64,000 nucleotides of DNA from Candidatus Vecturithrix granuli (GTDB lineage Bacteria > Moduliflexota > Moduliflexia > Moduliflexales > Moduliflexaceae): assembly GCA_000739535.1 (NCBI GenBank), contig DF820463.1, forward strand, positions 701,899-765,898, given 5' to 3'. A program made the translations under genes and the position numbers. The number at the start of each line of letters is the position of its first letter. Position 1 is the stretch's first letter. Under the pieces are notes generated by a model, which was not told the DNA's origin, searched no databases, and was given only the letters and a program-made list of their open reading frames with translations. Positions 32,811 to 42,004 of this stretch are shown piece by piece.

Positions 32811-34223
32811 ATGGCTATCAAAGATCTCTTTACTCAGGAATTACAGGTTGTCAATATCGGACTGAGTTCATTTAAAGACAATCTGGATGCTGTGAATACA
32901 AAAGCCATTCAGGTTGATTGGCGTCCCGGGGCTGACGGCGTCAATGAACAGGCGCTCAACACGTTACGCGCGAAAAAGGCCGAGATTGACCAGGCGAATG
33001 CGGAAGCATTAACGCGGATTTTGACCAGTAAGCCCGTTGTGATCAGTTTGGATACGGCTCTCAATGTGATTCCCGGTATGAAAAAACATCTGATTCTCCA
33101 TGCGGGGCCACCGATTGGTTGGGAACGTATGTGCGGCCCTATGCGTGGGGCGATTATGGGAGCCTTGCTGTATGAAGGTCTGGCGCGATCTGCGGAAGAA
33201 GCGCAACAATTAGCCGCTTCCGGCGAAATAGAGTATGCGCCCTGTCATGAACATGCTGCTGTCGGCCCGATGGCGGGGATTGTATCGGCTTCGATGCCGG
33301 TCTGGGTGCTAAAAAATGAAGCGCATGGTAATTATGGTTATTGCACTCTGAATGAAGGACTCGGCAAAGTCTTACGCTACGGCGCGTACAGCGCGGAAGT
33401 CATCGAACGATTGAAATGGATGGAACATGCATTGTATCCAACCTTGAAAAAGGCGGTTGAATATCTGGGCAAAATTGATTTAAAGAATCTGATTGCTCAA
33501 GCCCTGCACATGGGAGATGAAGTCCACAACCGCAATCGCGCCGGAACGTCGCTGTTGTATCGCCTTCTGGCTCCCGCCATTGTCAGAACGTGCGACGACA
33601 ACGAAGCGGCGGCAAAGGTGTTGGAGTTTATCCACAGCAACGACCATTTTTTCCTCAATCTTTCCATGCCGGCCTGTAAAGTCGCGCTAGATGCGGCCAG
33701 AAACATTGAGAACAGCAGCGTTTTGACCGTTATGGCGCGCAACGGTACGGATTTTGGAATTCAGCTTTCAGGCACGGGCAACGAGTGGTTTACCGGTCCC
33801 GCCTTAGTGCCTGACGCGCTTTTTTTCCCGGGTTTTACCAAAGAGGATGCCAACCCGGATATCGGCGACAGCGCGATTACCGAAACCGGCGGACTGGGCG
33901 GATTTGCAATTGCGGCGGCTCCGGCCATTGTACAGTTCGTCGGCGGAACCGCCAGAGATGCGTTGAATTATACCCTGGAAATGTACGAAATCACCGCGGG
34001 CGAAAATACGGTCTATCAAATTCCGTCGCTGAATTTCCGCGGAACGCCGACTGGCATTGATGTGATTAAAGTTGTTGAAAAAAACATCCTGCCGTTTATT
34101 GATACGGGCGTTGCTCATAAAGAAGCCGGAGTCGGACAGGTTGGCGCAGGGGTGTTAAGCGCTCCGATGGAGCCGTTCCGCAAGGCGATTATCGGCCTGG
34201 CAAAAAAGCTGGCAACAGCATAA
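32811..34223 (+). CDS. DUF1116 (YahG/YlbE) protein
   Basis: A 470-residue protein from the ATG at 32811. The order of motifs fits DUF1116: LHAGPPIGWERMCGPMRGA, CHEHAAVGPMAGIVSASMPV, NEGLGKVLRYGAYS, HMGDEVHNRNRAGTSLL, NGTDFGIQLSG and PDIGDSAITETGGLGGFA. In E. coli the YlbE paralogue is a subunit of the FdrA-linked oxamate carbamoyltransferase. The third subunit (YlbF type) and a carbamate kinase are absent from the window. The following gene is an unrelated channel. Confidence 0.85.
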   Translation: MAIKDLFTQELQVVNIGLSSFKDNLDAVNTKAIQVDWRPGADGVNEQALNTLRAKKAEIDQANAEALTRILTSKPVVISLDTALNVIPGMKKHLILHAGPPIGWERMCGPMRGAIMGALLYEGLARSAEEAQQLAASGEIEYAPCHEHAAVGPMAGIVSASMPVWVLKNEAHGNYGYCTLNEGLGKVLRYGAYSAEVIERLKWMEHALYPTLKKAVEYLGKIDLKNLIAQALHMGDEVHNRNRAGTSLLYRLLAPAIVRTCDDNEAAAKVLEFIHSNDHFFLNLSMPACKVALDAARNIENSSVLTVMARNGTDFGIQLSGTGNEWFTGPALVPDALFFPGFTKEDANPDIGDSAITETGGLGGFAIAAAPAIVQFVGGTARDALNYTLEMYEITAGENTVYQIPSLNFRGTPTGIDVIKVVEKNILPFIDTGVAHKEAGVGQVGAGVLSAPMEPFRKAIIGLAKKLATA

Positions 34224-34240
34224 GAGGGGTACTCTGAACC

Positions 34241-34289
34241 GGAGTGTCAAAGCTCTGCTTTGACAGCGAAAGTAGAGCTTTCGCACTCC
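34241..34289. repeat. palindromic repeat, family A copy 4
   Basis: GGAGTGTCAAAGCTCTG against TAGAGCTTTCGCACTCC, ending 10 bases before the channel gene start, so it occupies that gene's leader. Confidence 0.7.
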
Positions 34290-34299
34290 TTTTCCCTCT

Positions 34300-35316
34300 A
34301 TGAATGCTCTTTCCTCACGTTCACACATCATGTATGCCATTGCTATCATCTTCGTGGTAATCTGGATCGGCACCCTGGGTTATACGATCCTGGAAGGCTG
34401 GACGCCAGCGGATTCGCTGTATATGACGATCATCACCATGACTACCGTCGGATATACTGAAGTCCATCCATTAACTGAAGCTGGCAGGCTATTCACAATG
34501 GGGCTGATTATTATTTCCATCGGGATTGCCGGATATGCCTTTTCCGCCCTAACGGCTTTTATTGTGGAAGGAGAAATCAGGCTTATTCTGCGAGGTCGCA
34601 AAATGGATAAACAAATTACCAATTTACACCAGCATATTATTCTTTGTGGGATGGGACGCACCGGGCTGTACATCGCTGAGGAATTTGTACGTACCCATAC
34701 CCCTTTTGTGGTCATTGAACAAGACAAGGAAGCCTTAAAAGAAGCTGAACACATTGCGAACCTGCTCTATTTGCAGCAAGACGCCACCCGGGATGAAACC
34801 TTGCTGGCTGCGGGCATTAAACAGGCGCGGGGTCTGGTCACAACCCTGGGCGAAGATAAGGATAATGTGTTTGTCGTGTTGTGCGCCCGGTCGCTCAATC
34901 CGAAACTGCGTATTATTTCGCGGCTGGTAGAAGAAAAGAATGCTGACTTGTTACGCAAAGCCGGGGCCGATCACACGGTATCGCCGGATGCGATTGGCGG
35001 CATGCGCATGGCCTCGGTGATGCTGCGCCCGACGGTAGTCTCGTTTTTGGATGAGATGCTGCGCGTTACCGGACAATCCTTACGCATGGAAGAGATGCAA
35101 GTTGACGATTTTCCCGTGCTGCTTGACCGCTCGCTCGGCGAAATCAACATCAGAAAGCGGACGGGCACGCTGGTTGTGGCGATCAAATCGCAAAAGCAAG
35201 GTTATCAATTTAATCCTGGAGCTCAAACCATACTGCGCAGCGGAGATGTATTGATCGTCATGGGTACTGAAGAACAGCTTGATCCCAAACGCTGGTGGGA
35301 AGGATGTCAGACGTAG
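34300..35316 (+). CDS. two-TM potassium-channel-like protein with RCK domains
   Basis: A 338-residue protein: two membrane helices (about 11-32 and 62-85) around a pore loop, then an RCK-N Rossmann domain (HIILCGMGRTGLYIAEEF, GxGxxG) and a C-terminal TrkA-C domain (GTLVVAIKSQKQGYQFNPG). This is the MthK-type architecture. The selectivity filter reads TTVGYTEV (residues 48-55), with Thr53 in place of the second Gly of the usual TVGYGD, so K+ selectivity is uncertain. A start at 34330 (second ATG) is also possible. No ribosome binding site is clear because a repeat precedes the gene. Confidence 0.82.
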   Translation: MNALSSRSHIMYAIAIIFVVIWIGTLGYTILEGWTPADSLYMTIITMTTVGYTEVHPLTEAGRLFTMGLIIISIGIAGYAFSALTAFIVEGEIRLILRGRKMDKQITNLHQHIILCGMGRTGLYIAEEFVRTHTPFVVIEQDKEALKEAEHIANLLYLQQDATRDETLLAAGIKQARGLVTTLGEDKDNVFVVLCARSLNPKLRIISRLVEEKNADLLRKAGADHTVSPDAIGGMRMASVMLRPTVVSFLDEMLRVTGQSLRMEEMQVDDFPVLLDRSLGEINIRKRTGTLVVAIKSQKQGYQFNPGAQTILRSGDVLIVMGTEEQLDPKRWWEGCQT

Positions 35317-35354
35317 TGTGAATCAAATCGCTCTTGATGAAGGTTAAGTTGACG

Positions 35355-35410
35355 GGTTCGTAGTTCGCGCTTTAGCGCGTTTTTCCGCCTGAAGGCGGGA
35401 CTACAAACTC
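35355..35410. repeat. double-hairpin intergenic repeat
   Basis: CGCGCTTTAGCGCG and CCGCCTGAAGGCGG hairpins are enclosed by GTAGT and ACTAC. They lie downstream of the channel gene in the 343-base gap 35317-35659, and could terminate its transcript. Confidence 0.6.
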
Positions 35411-35597
35411 ATCACTTAAACCTTGAAAGAACAGTAGTTACTTATACATATTTTCTTGACAGTTTGATTAAGCGGCAACACGTATAAAAAGAAACGCTTT
35501 GTCCCCGTTGTTTCGGAATCTGTTTGCATGCGGACCCATCCAGGCAGATTCTCTAAACAACTCAAGGAATTTTACAGCGTAACCATCTGCCAAAACA

Positions 35598-35623
35598 ATC
35601 GGGTTTCGTGAAGAAACCCGAAT
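35598..35623. repeat. palindromic repeat, family B copy 4
   Basis: ATCGGGTTTCGTGAAGAAACCCGAAT (given in two parts: ATCGGGTTTC and GAAACCCGAAT arms), about 36 bases upstream of the GAF/HD-GYP start. Confidence 0.55.
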
Positions 35624-35659
35624 TTGAAGATAACATCCATTAGTACAAGAGGTCATGTT

Positions 35660-36889
35660 ATGTCGAATGAAAACGGGAAACTTCAACAGCTTTTTGAAAT
35701 GACCAAGGAGATTGAACAGGTTAAAGATGTTGATGTCTTATTGGAAAAAATTTTAAGCGTTGCCAGAAAGCTTGCGAACGCTGAGGCAGGCTCGCTTTAT
35801 GTCACTGAGGGGAAATGCTTAAAATTCAGCCATACCCAAAACGAGACCTTACCGCGACAACTTGCGCCTGGCAAAAAGTTGATTTACAACACCTTCACTA
35901 TCCCGATCAATCATTATTCGATTTCCGGCTATGTCGCCAGCACAGGGGAAATGCTCAATATTTCGGATGTGTACCAGCTTTCTTCAGAGGTACCGTATCA
36001 TTTTGATCCCTCCTTTGATCAGAAATCGCAGTATCGCTCGCAGTCGATGTTGACCATTCCGCTCAAAAATAATCAGAGCAAAGTGATCGGGGTGATGCAA
36101 TTAATTAACGCTCGAAGTGATGGAGGTTCTGTGATCCCCTTTTCTCAGGATGATATTCCTCTGATTCGGATTTTTGCCAGTAACGCTGCGATGGCGATTG
36201 AACGCGCTCAAATGACGCGCGCCCTGTTATTGCGCATGATCAGTATGGCAGAACTACGGGATCCGGAAGAAACCGGCCCGCATGTGAACCGGGTAGGCGC
36301 GTATTCGTCAGAAATCTACGAAGCCTGGGCGCGTAAAAAAGGCTTTGAGCAAGAAGTGATTGAAAACCACAAAGATATTTTACGCATGGCAGCGATGCTA
36401 CACGATGTCGGTAAAGTCGGGATTAGCGACAAAATTCTCCGAAAACCAGGGCGACTGAGTGAGGATGAATATAATACGATGAAGCAGCACGTGGTGATGG
36501 GCGCCAATTTGTTTATGAATCCACAATCAGAATTTGATGAAATTGCGTGCCAGATTGCGTTAAATCATCATGAACGCTGGGATGGCAGCGGATACCCAGG
36601 GCATGTGGATCCGATTACAGGCAAACCCTTACCTGGCTATGAAGATGAAACCGGGAAAGCGCGCGGAAAACGCGGAGAAGAGATTCCGTTGTTTGGCAGG
36701 GTCGTTGCAATAGCCGATGTGTATGACGCCCTCTCCAATAAACGCGCCTATAAAAACGCCTGGAAAGAAGAGGATGTCATTCATGAATTGCAAAAGGGGG
36801 CTGGCAAACATTTCGATCCCGATATGGTTGAAGCGCTTCTTTCCAGTCTTGATATGCTTCGGTCTATTGCGCAACGCTATGCAGGCTGA
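35660..36889 (+). CDS. GAF / HD-GYP phosphodiesterase
   Basis: A 409-residue cytoplasmic signalling protein from the ATG at 35660 (AAGAGG upstream). A GAF domain (about 15-185) senses an unknown ligand. The HD-GYP domain (about 200-395) has MLHDVGKVGISDKIL with the HD metal ligands and LNHHERWDGSGYPGHV with the GYP motif. Such proteins hydrolyse cyclic di-GMP. IADVYDALSNKRAYK completes the site. No transmembrane segment. It is convergent with the PBP1A gene, whose stop is adjacent. Confidence 0.9.
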   Translation: MSNENGKLQQLFEMTKEIEQVKDVDVLLEKILSVARKLANAEAGSLYVTEGKCLKFSHTQNETLPRQLAPGKKLIYNTFTIPINHYSISGYVASTGEMLNISDVYQLSSEVPYHFDPSFDQKSQYRSQSMLTIPLKNNQSKVIGVMQLINARSDGGSVIPFSQDDIPLIRIFASNAAMAIERAQMTRALLLRMISMAELRDPEETGPHVNRVGAYSSEIYEAWARKKGFEQEVIENHKDILRMAAMLHDVGKVGISDKILRKPGRLSEDEYNTMKQHVVMGANLFMNPQSEFDEIACQIALNHHERWDGSGYPGHVDPITGKPLPGYEDETGKARGKRGEEIPLFGRVVAIADVYDALSNKRAYKNAWKEEDVIHELQKGAGKHFDPDMVEALLSSLDMLRSIAQRYAG

Positions 36890-39280
36890 TTAGAAGCGAG
36901 ACGCTCCCCGCCGAAACTGATAGCAATATTCCCGGGGTTCCGTACCTTTTTTAAAGACTTCTGTAAAAGGCTCGCCGCATTGAGGGGCGGTTAACAGACC
37001 TGTTTCAGGGTCAATCTGCACAAAACTGACTCCTGCAGGCACCGGAAAATCTTCAATTGGCGTATCCTTCAAGGCGTCCTCCATAAAGTCGATCCAGATC
37101 GGTAACGCAGCGCGGCCTCCGGTTTCACGAGAGCCAATGGGTTTGCGATTTTCATCGTAGCCTACCCAGACTCCGCTGACAAGCGAAGGAGAAAACCCCA
37201 CAAACAGGGCGTCCGTACTATCATTGGTGGTGCCGGTTTTGCCTGCCAGGGGACGCCCTAACTTTTTCGCCGCCGCCGCCGTGCCACGCTGCACTACGCC
37301 TTCCATCATAGAAACCAGGATATAGGTATCTTCTTCTGCCACAACCTGCCGGGCGCGCGGCACATTGGCTTCAAGCACATTCCCATCGCGATCGAGCACT
37401 TTGGTCACAAATACCGGTTCAACCAGATAGCCTCGATTGGCAAAAGCTCCATAGGCGGAAACCAAATCAAGCAGATAGACTTCTGATCCGCCCAACGCAA
37501 GCGACGGATACGGATTCAGATAGGTATGAATCCCTAAACGCCTAGCCGTTTCAATGACCGCATGTGGGCCGACCTGATCAATCAATTTTGCCGCAATCAC
37601 ATTGGTTGAATCTTCCAATGCCTGGCGTAAAGTCATTGGGCCTTTATGATTCCCACTGAAATTTTTCGGACTCCAGGTTTTACCAGTCTGTCGATCAATC
37701 AGAAATTCCACCGGTTCATCAACAATGATAGTCCCTGGAGTAAACCCATGCTCCAGAGCGGTTAAATAAACAAAGGGTTTGAACGATGATCCTGGCTGCC
37801 GTAAGGCCTGGACCGCTCGATTGAATTTGCTGCGTTTAAAATCATAACCTCCGACCATCGCTAAAATATGCCCGTTTTTCGGATCGATTGCGAGAAAAGC
37901 GCCTTCTAACAACGGTTCTATGTTGAGAGTGAGGGTAAGAGTTTTTTTCTCCTCATCAATATGATCAATGTCCACCAGGATAATATTTCCGGGTTTAAAC
38001 ATGGTTGTCGGGTTTTTTTGAGTCCATTCAAACCCTTTTGCAGGAATAACCCCTGTATAGTCGCCGAGTCGCACGTTAATTTGTTTAGAACTGACTTCTG
38101 TGACGACCGCGTGGAGCACATCGTCCACCTGGGGTGGATTTTTCCACTCGTCCTCGGTAATATACTGGAGTTTCTCTTGCAATTCTTCCGGGGTTTTCTC
38201 GGCGTCAATCAGTTTAAACCCATGCCGCCGTTGGATCGTCCGTAACCCTTTTTGTAAATCTTTTTCAGCCATTTCGTTGAGGTGAAGATCTAAAGTCGTA
38301 TAGACTTGCAGCCCATCCTGATAGACGCTACGCCCATATCTTTCCTCTAAATATTGGCGAACATGTTCCACAAAATATGGCGCCTTATTCACCTGGCGTT
38401 CTGGCAATTCTTTTTTCTCAAAGGGCTGTTGATACGCTTGGTCAGCCTCTTCAGGCGTAATAAACCCCTCTGCTACCATACGAGTGAGCACGATTTTCTG
38501 TCGTTTTTTGGCTAATTCAGGATGATCAATCGGAGAAAATGCAGAAGGACGTTGGATCAAGCCAGCTAGCATAGCACACTCACTCAGGTTCAACTCTTCC
38601 ACCTCTTTGCCAAAATAAATTTTGGTGGCTGTTCTCAGGCCATAGGCCCCATGTCCCCAGTAATACTGGTTGGCATAGAGTTCCAGGATTTTTTGTTTGG
38701 CTTTTTCTTTACTCTGTTCGAGCGTACGGTATTTTTGTTCAATTTGAATCGCCAGCATCATTTCTTTAATTTTGCGCACCACTTTCTTTTCTCGACTCAG
38801 AAACAACAAGCGCGTCAACTGCTGCGTAATGGTACTGGCCCCTTCAGCAAACCTCATCTCCTGAATATTGGTCAGAACGGCTTTTCCGAATCGGATCAGA
38901 TCAAGACCAAAGTGATCAAAGAAGCGTTTATCCTCAATTGCCAATAACGCGTTGACAAAATTCTGAGGTAACTCTTCATACGCAATTAAGGCTCGTTTCT
39001 CAATAAAAAATTCACCAATCAGTTCATTGTGGCGGTCATATACTTTAGTGACTAAACTTGGCCGGAATTTTTTCAAACGGGCTATATCGGGGAGTTCGGT
39101 GTAAATGGGATAAAGGAATCCACCCCCCCCCCCCCCCGAAATTGCCCGAACGACTAAAGAAGCTATACACATTCCCCATACAAGCCGCAGCAGTTTCCTT
39201 ACCAGAGATCTCCGAGGAGGGGGAGTTGAAGCAGATGGCTGTAGGTGAGCATGTTCTGAAAAATCATCTTTTGTTTTCAT
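36890..39280 (-). CDS. penicillin-binding protein 1A (bifunctional)
   Basis: A 796-residue class A PBP. After a short cytoplasmic tail and one membrane anchor (about 29-60) come the glycosyltransferase 51 domain (EDKRFFDHFGLDLIRFGKA with the catalytic Glu, then EGASTITQQLTR), an OB-like insert, and the transpeptidase with SSFK (RQPGSSFKPFVYLTALEHG), STN (EDSTNVIAAKL) and KTGTT motifs. It polymerises and cross-links peptidoglycan at the inner membrane. A run of 15 G in the coding strand (39123-39137) encodes six glycines at 49-54 within the membrane anchor. This is unusual and could make expression phase-variable. Confidence 0.92.
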   Translation of the reverse strand: MKTKDDFSEHAHLQPSASTPPPRRSLVRKLLRLVWGMCIASLVVRAISGGGGGGFLYPIYTELPDIARLKKFRPSLVTKVYDRHNELIGEFFIEKRALIAYEELPQNFVNALLAIEDKRFFDHFGLDLIRFGKAVLTNIQEMRFAEGASTITQQLTRLLFLSREKKVVRKIKEMMLAIQIEQKYRTLEQSKEKAKQKILELYANQYYWGHGAYGLRTATKIYFGKEVEELNLSECAMLAGLIQRPSAFSPIDHPELAKKRQKIVLTRMVAEGFITPEEADQAYQQPFEKKELPERQVNKAPYFVEHVRQYLEERYGRSVYQDGLQVYTTLDLHLNEMAEKDLQKGLRTIQRRHGFKLIDAEKTPEELQEKLQYITEDEWKNPPQVDDVLHAVVTEVSSKQINVRLGDYTGVIPAKGFEWTQKNPTTMFKPGNIILVDIDHIDEEKKTLTLTLNIEPLLEGAFLAIDPKNGHILAMVGGYDFKRSKFNRAVQALRQPGSSFKPFVYLTALEHGFTPGTIIVDEPVEFLIDRQTGKTWSPKNFSGNHKGPMTLRQALEDSTNVIAAKLIDQVGPHAVIETARRLGIHTYLNPYPSLALGGSEVYLLDLVSAYGAFANRGYLVEPVFVTKVLDRDGNVLEANVPRARQVVAEEDTYILVSMMEGVVQRGTAAAAKKLGRPLAGKTGTTNDSTDALFVGFSPSLVSGVWVGYDENRKPIGSRETGGRAALPIWIDFMEDALKDTPIEDFPVPAGVSFVQIDPETGLLTAPQCGEPFTEVFKKGTEPREYCYQFRRGASRF
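39123..39137. repeat. 15-base homopolymer (C) within the PBP1A gene
   Basis: Fifteen consecutive C on the plus strand (G in the coding strand), near codons 48-53 of 796. At this length the frame is open. A one-base change would shift the frame near codon 50. It may be a contingency tract or an assembly error. Confidence 0.9.
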
Positions 39281-39355
39281 AATATCATTAAAATGCGTTG
39301 AATAGACGTTTCATGCACAAATTTTTTATACACACGTTCTTTCACATTTTTCTTC

Positions 39356-39384
39356 TTGACAGAATTGCTTACAATAATTAGTAC
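39356..39384 (+). promoter_or_regulatory. candidate tRNA promoter
   Basis: TTGACA (39356-39361), 17 bases, TAGTAC (39379-39384), 14 bases before the tRNA 5' end. Confidence 0.45.
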
Positions 39385-39398
39385 TGTCTTTTAGACAT

Positions 39399-39473
39399 CG
39401 GGGCGTAGCGCAGACTGGTTAGCGCACTGGCATGGGGGGCCAGGGGTCGGAGGTTCAAATCCTCTCGCCCCGA
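39399..39473 (+). tRNA. tRNA-Pro (anticodon GGG)
   Basis: A cloverleaf can be drawn. Acceptor CGGGGCG/CGCCCCG with discriminator A; D stem GCGC/GCGC; anticodon stem CTGGC/GCCAG with loop ATGGGGG, giving U33, anticodon GGG and G37 as usual for tRNA-Pro; T arm GGAGG-TTCAAAT-CCTCT. CCA is not encoded. A T-run (TTTTTTT) follows at once and would terminate the transcript. Confidence 0.95.
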
Positions 39474-39508
39474 TTTTTTTCTCTCCTGTTTTCTCGTGTG
39501 TTTTCCCA

Positions 39509-40288
39509 TTACACTTTCAAAGGAAGATATACTTTTTGCGTCACCTGTTCGAATCTTTTGGTCCCGCCCGCTTCACTGACGATTTGTAATATTTTGTCTG
39601 CATCAAGAATGCGGCGTCCGGCCAGGAGTGTGATTCTGCGCTCTCGAAATACCTCCGGCAGAAGCGGCGTTGACGGCCCCATGACGCAGATTTCCCGGGT
39701 ATTCAATGCCATCTCCAATAACGAATCAAAGGTCTTGTTCAATAAACTTGTAGCTGAAAGAATCACTACATCACAGTGGGGAAATATCTGTGCTTCCTGT
39801 TCTGTCGGCGTAATACCCTTCATCATGGTTTTGGCTTCATCAAATACAATGACCTCATGCGCACATTGTTGCAGTTCTTTCACAATCGGGCCAATATAGC
39901 CTACCATGCCTACACGATCTTTCGAAGTGATCCCAAGGAATTTAGAGAGCGGAGCGTCCGCCGTACTCGCTGATTGAGGAAGGGCAGGAGCAGCAATGGC
40001 GTTAATCGTCGCTAATCCTACTGCGGCTTCAAGCATATTTTGAGAACGTAATAGAGGGATCGCCTCAACAACCTCAAGGCCTGCCATTGTTCCGGCATGA
40101 GGCAACAATGAACAGGTATCATCCTCTAAGCGATGGCGCAATGTACACGCTACGCCGCACTCTCCTGAATTGAGTTTGACCGCAGTATATCCGAGTCCAA
40201 TTCTGATATCAGTCACTCGCTTCTGGTCATGACATGGCAAAACAGCGTCAATTAACGCGTCAATTGTCGGTTTCTTCTGTTGTGTCAT
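39509..40288 (-). CDS. DUF364/DUF4213 protein (putative heavy-metal chelation)
   Basis: A 259-residue soluble protein. The N-terminal DUF4213-like part has RIGLGYTAVKLNSGECGVACTL. The C-terminal DUF364 Rossmann-like part has KDRVGMVGYIGPIVKELQQ, FPHCDVVILSATSLLNKTFD and VMGPSTPLLPEVF. The family is described as putative chelation or maturation proteins with enolase-like N-terminal folding; function unproven. The 5' end overlaps the 3' end of tatC by 29 bases. Confidence 0.8.
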   Translation of the reverse strand: MTQQKKPTIDALIDAVLPCHDQKRVTDIRIGLGYTAVKLNSGECGVACTLRHRLEDDTCSLLPHAGTMAGLEVVEAIPLLRSQNMLEAAVGLATINAIAAPALPQSASTADAPLSKFLGITSKDRVGMVGYIGPIVKELQQCAHEVIVFDEAKTMMKGITPTEQEAQIFPHCDVVILSATSLLNKTFDSLLEMALNTREICVMGPSTPLLPEVFRERRITLLAGRRILDADKILQIVSEAGGTKRFEQVTQKVYLPLKV

Positions 40289-41048
40289 TCGTCTGTTCCA
40301 TGTTTTGTTTTGTAAGAAAATGACAAACCCAGATGCTCATCTCATACAAAATGATTAACGGTCCCGCCATTAGGATTTGACTGAATACATCCGGCGGCGT
40401 CAGAATGGCTCCTACCACAAACGCACCGACAATCGCATATTTGCGATAAACTTTCAGTGTGGCAGGCGTCACCATACCCAATTTTGTCAGAAACACTATA
40501 ATAATTGGAAGTTCAAAAATGGCGCCAAAGGCCAGGATCATCCGCGTAATAAAGGTCACATAATTCGCCGCCGAAATAATGGGAATAATCATAGCCCCGC
40601 CATACCCCAATAAAAATTTCAGTCCAAAGGGTAACATCACTTTATAGGCAAAATAACCCCCAAGTCCAAAAAAAATGGTCGCGGAAATGACAAAGGGGAT
40701 CACATATTTCTTCTCGCGCGCGTATAACCCTGGCGCGACAAAGGCCCAGGCCTGATAAAAGGTCATCGGAATTGAGATGACAATCGCCGCAAAAATTGAG
40801 AGTTTCAAATGAACGATAAAGGCCTCGGCCGGTGCCAGCATGTGCAGTTGTACTCCCTGCATCGGAGCGATCAGGATGGTTAATAAACTTTCAGAAAACG
40901 GATATAAGGCCGCAAAACACCCTCCGATTGTTACAAAGACGACAATGAAACGATATCGCAATTCCTCAAGATGACCAGTGAGCGGAAGATTTTTTTCTTC
41001 ACTGTCTCGCAACCATCCTTGCGTAATGCTCTCGCGAATAGATCGCAT
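40260..41048 (-). CDS. tatC: Sec-independent protein translocase subunit TatC
   Basis: A 262-residue protein from the ATG at 41048 (AAGGGG upstream). Reading further upstream runs through a tandem repeat and is rejected. Six membrane segments. The conserved N-terminal LTGHLEELRYRF motif and the periplasmic loop around PAEAFIVHLKLSIFAAIVIS are clear, and ILTPPDVFSQILMAGPL is the conserved fifth-sixth segment. It is the twin-arginine signal receptor of the inner membrane. TatA/TatB are not in the window. Confidence 0.93.
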   Translation of the reverse strand: MRSIRESITQGWLRDSEEKNLPLTGHLEELRYRFIVVFVTIGGCFAALYPFSESLLTILIAPMQGVQLHMLAPAEAFIVHLKLSIFAAIVISIPMTFYQAWAFVAPGLYAREKKYVIPFVISATIFFGLGGYFAYKVMLPFGLKFLLGYGGAMIIPIISAANYVTFITRMILAFGAIFELPIIIVFLTKLGMVTPATLKVYRKYAIVGAFVVGAILTPPDVFSQILMAGPLIILYEMSIWVCHFLTKQNMEQTNDTTEETDN

Positions 41049-41067
41049 AACCCCTTTTTTACCCATC

Positions 41068-41103
41068 TGACAATTGACAATTGACAATTGACAATTGACA
41101 ATT
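41068..41103. repeat. short tandem repeat TGACAAT
   Basis: About five tandem copies of TGACAAT(T) between the TPR lipoprotein and tatC. It touches the stop codon of the former and lies in the leader of the latter. Copy number could vary by slippage. Confidence 0.8.
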
Positions 41104-41959
41104 ATTTTCGGCTCCAATCAACCTCTGAAGGGCTTTTTTTGCTTTCCGCAATACTTTCCTGCACCCGTTCAATTTTTCGCATGAGTACGTCGATGTCAAT
41201 GACCGTGGAATGAGAAACAACATCCTGAAGTTCCACATATAATTCTAATGCGTCTTCGAATTGCTGCTGGTGCTCATAACAAAACGCAAGCTCGAGTTTG
41301 GTTTCAATCAACAATTGTTCTGAGAGCGACTCTGAAAGGAGCAGTTCTTCATATAACGTAATCGCCCGTTCCCAGTCCTCACGCAAAGCATAACTATTCG
41401 CGATCTGAAATTTTGAGCGCGGAACGTAACGGCTCTCAGGATATTGTTCAAGCAGAGCCTCATATTCAAGACATGCCTGGTCATAATCGTGCAGTTTAAA
41501 GTAACACTCCGCAATCGCCTGTTGATATTCGCCAGGGTCGATTTCTGACGGATAATCTCGAATCAACATGCGATACACATCAACCCCTTTTAAGCAATCA
41601 TTGAGAGATTTATCGTAAATATAACCGAGCAATTTCAAGGCTTCAAAGGAATATTTTCCAGGTTGACTCTGAGCATAGAGGTCTTGTAAGTGTTTCAACG
41701 CTTTGTGCGGCTGTTTGAGTTTATAGAAATAAATATTTCCTAATTCATAACGGGCTTTACGACTCAGATCATGGGCAGGATATTTTTCGAGAATCACCTC
41801 AAACAGTTCGGCTGCTTTCTCATAATCTTCAGCGCGATAGGTTTTCATAGCCTTTTCGTAGAGATCACGCATATCTTCTTTACACCCAGGCAACACCAGG
41901 ATAAAAAACAAGACAAAACAGAGCACGTTCTGCCTGCCGAAATGTATGTTTCTCATCAT
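41102..41959 (-). CDS. TPR lipoprotein, BamD/YbgF-like
   Basis: A 285-residue protein with a lipoprotein signal peptide (hydrophobic LCFVLFFILVLPGC, lipobox LPGC) and about six tetratricopeptide repeats (for example AEDYEKAAELFEVILEKYPAH and HDYDQACLEYEALLEQYPES). Such proteins act as outer-membrane-lipoprotein scaffolds, BamD in outer-membrane protein assembly and CpoB in wall coordination. Which one applies is not decidable. It lies directly upstream of tatC and downstream of gyrA. Confidence 0.8.
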   Translation of the reverse strand: MMRNIHFGRQNVLCFVLFFILVLPGCKEDMRDLYEKAMKTYRAEDYEKAAELFEVILEKYPAHDLSRKARYELGNIYFYKLKQPHKALKHLQDLYAQSQPGKYSFEALKLLGYIYDKSLNDCLKGVDVYRMLIRDYPSEIDPGEYQQAIAECYFKLHDYDQACLEYEALLEQYPESRYVPRSKFQIANSYALREDWERAITLYEELLLSESLSEQLLIETKLELAFCYEHQQQFEDALELYVELQDVVSHSTVIDIDVLMRKIERVQESIAESKKSPSEVDWSRK

Positions 41960-42004
41960 TCTCTTATGAAAAACCTGAAAGGTGTTTCATAACTTTTCAG
42001 ATTT

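Noticed and set aside
41049-41117. Longer TatC N-terminus
   Set aside because: The extra residues are the TGACAAT tandem repeat in translation; a ribosome binding site supports the ATG at 41048.
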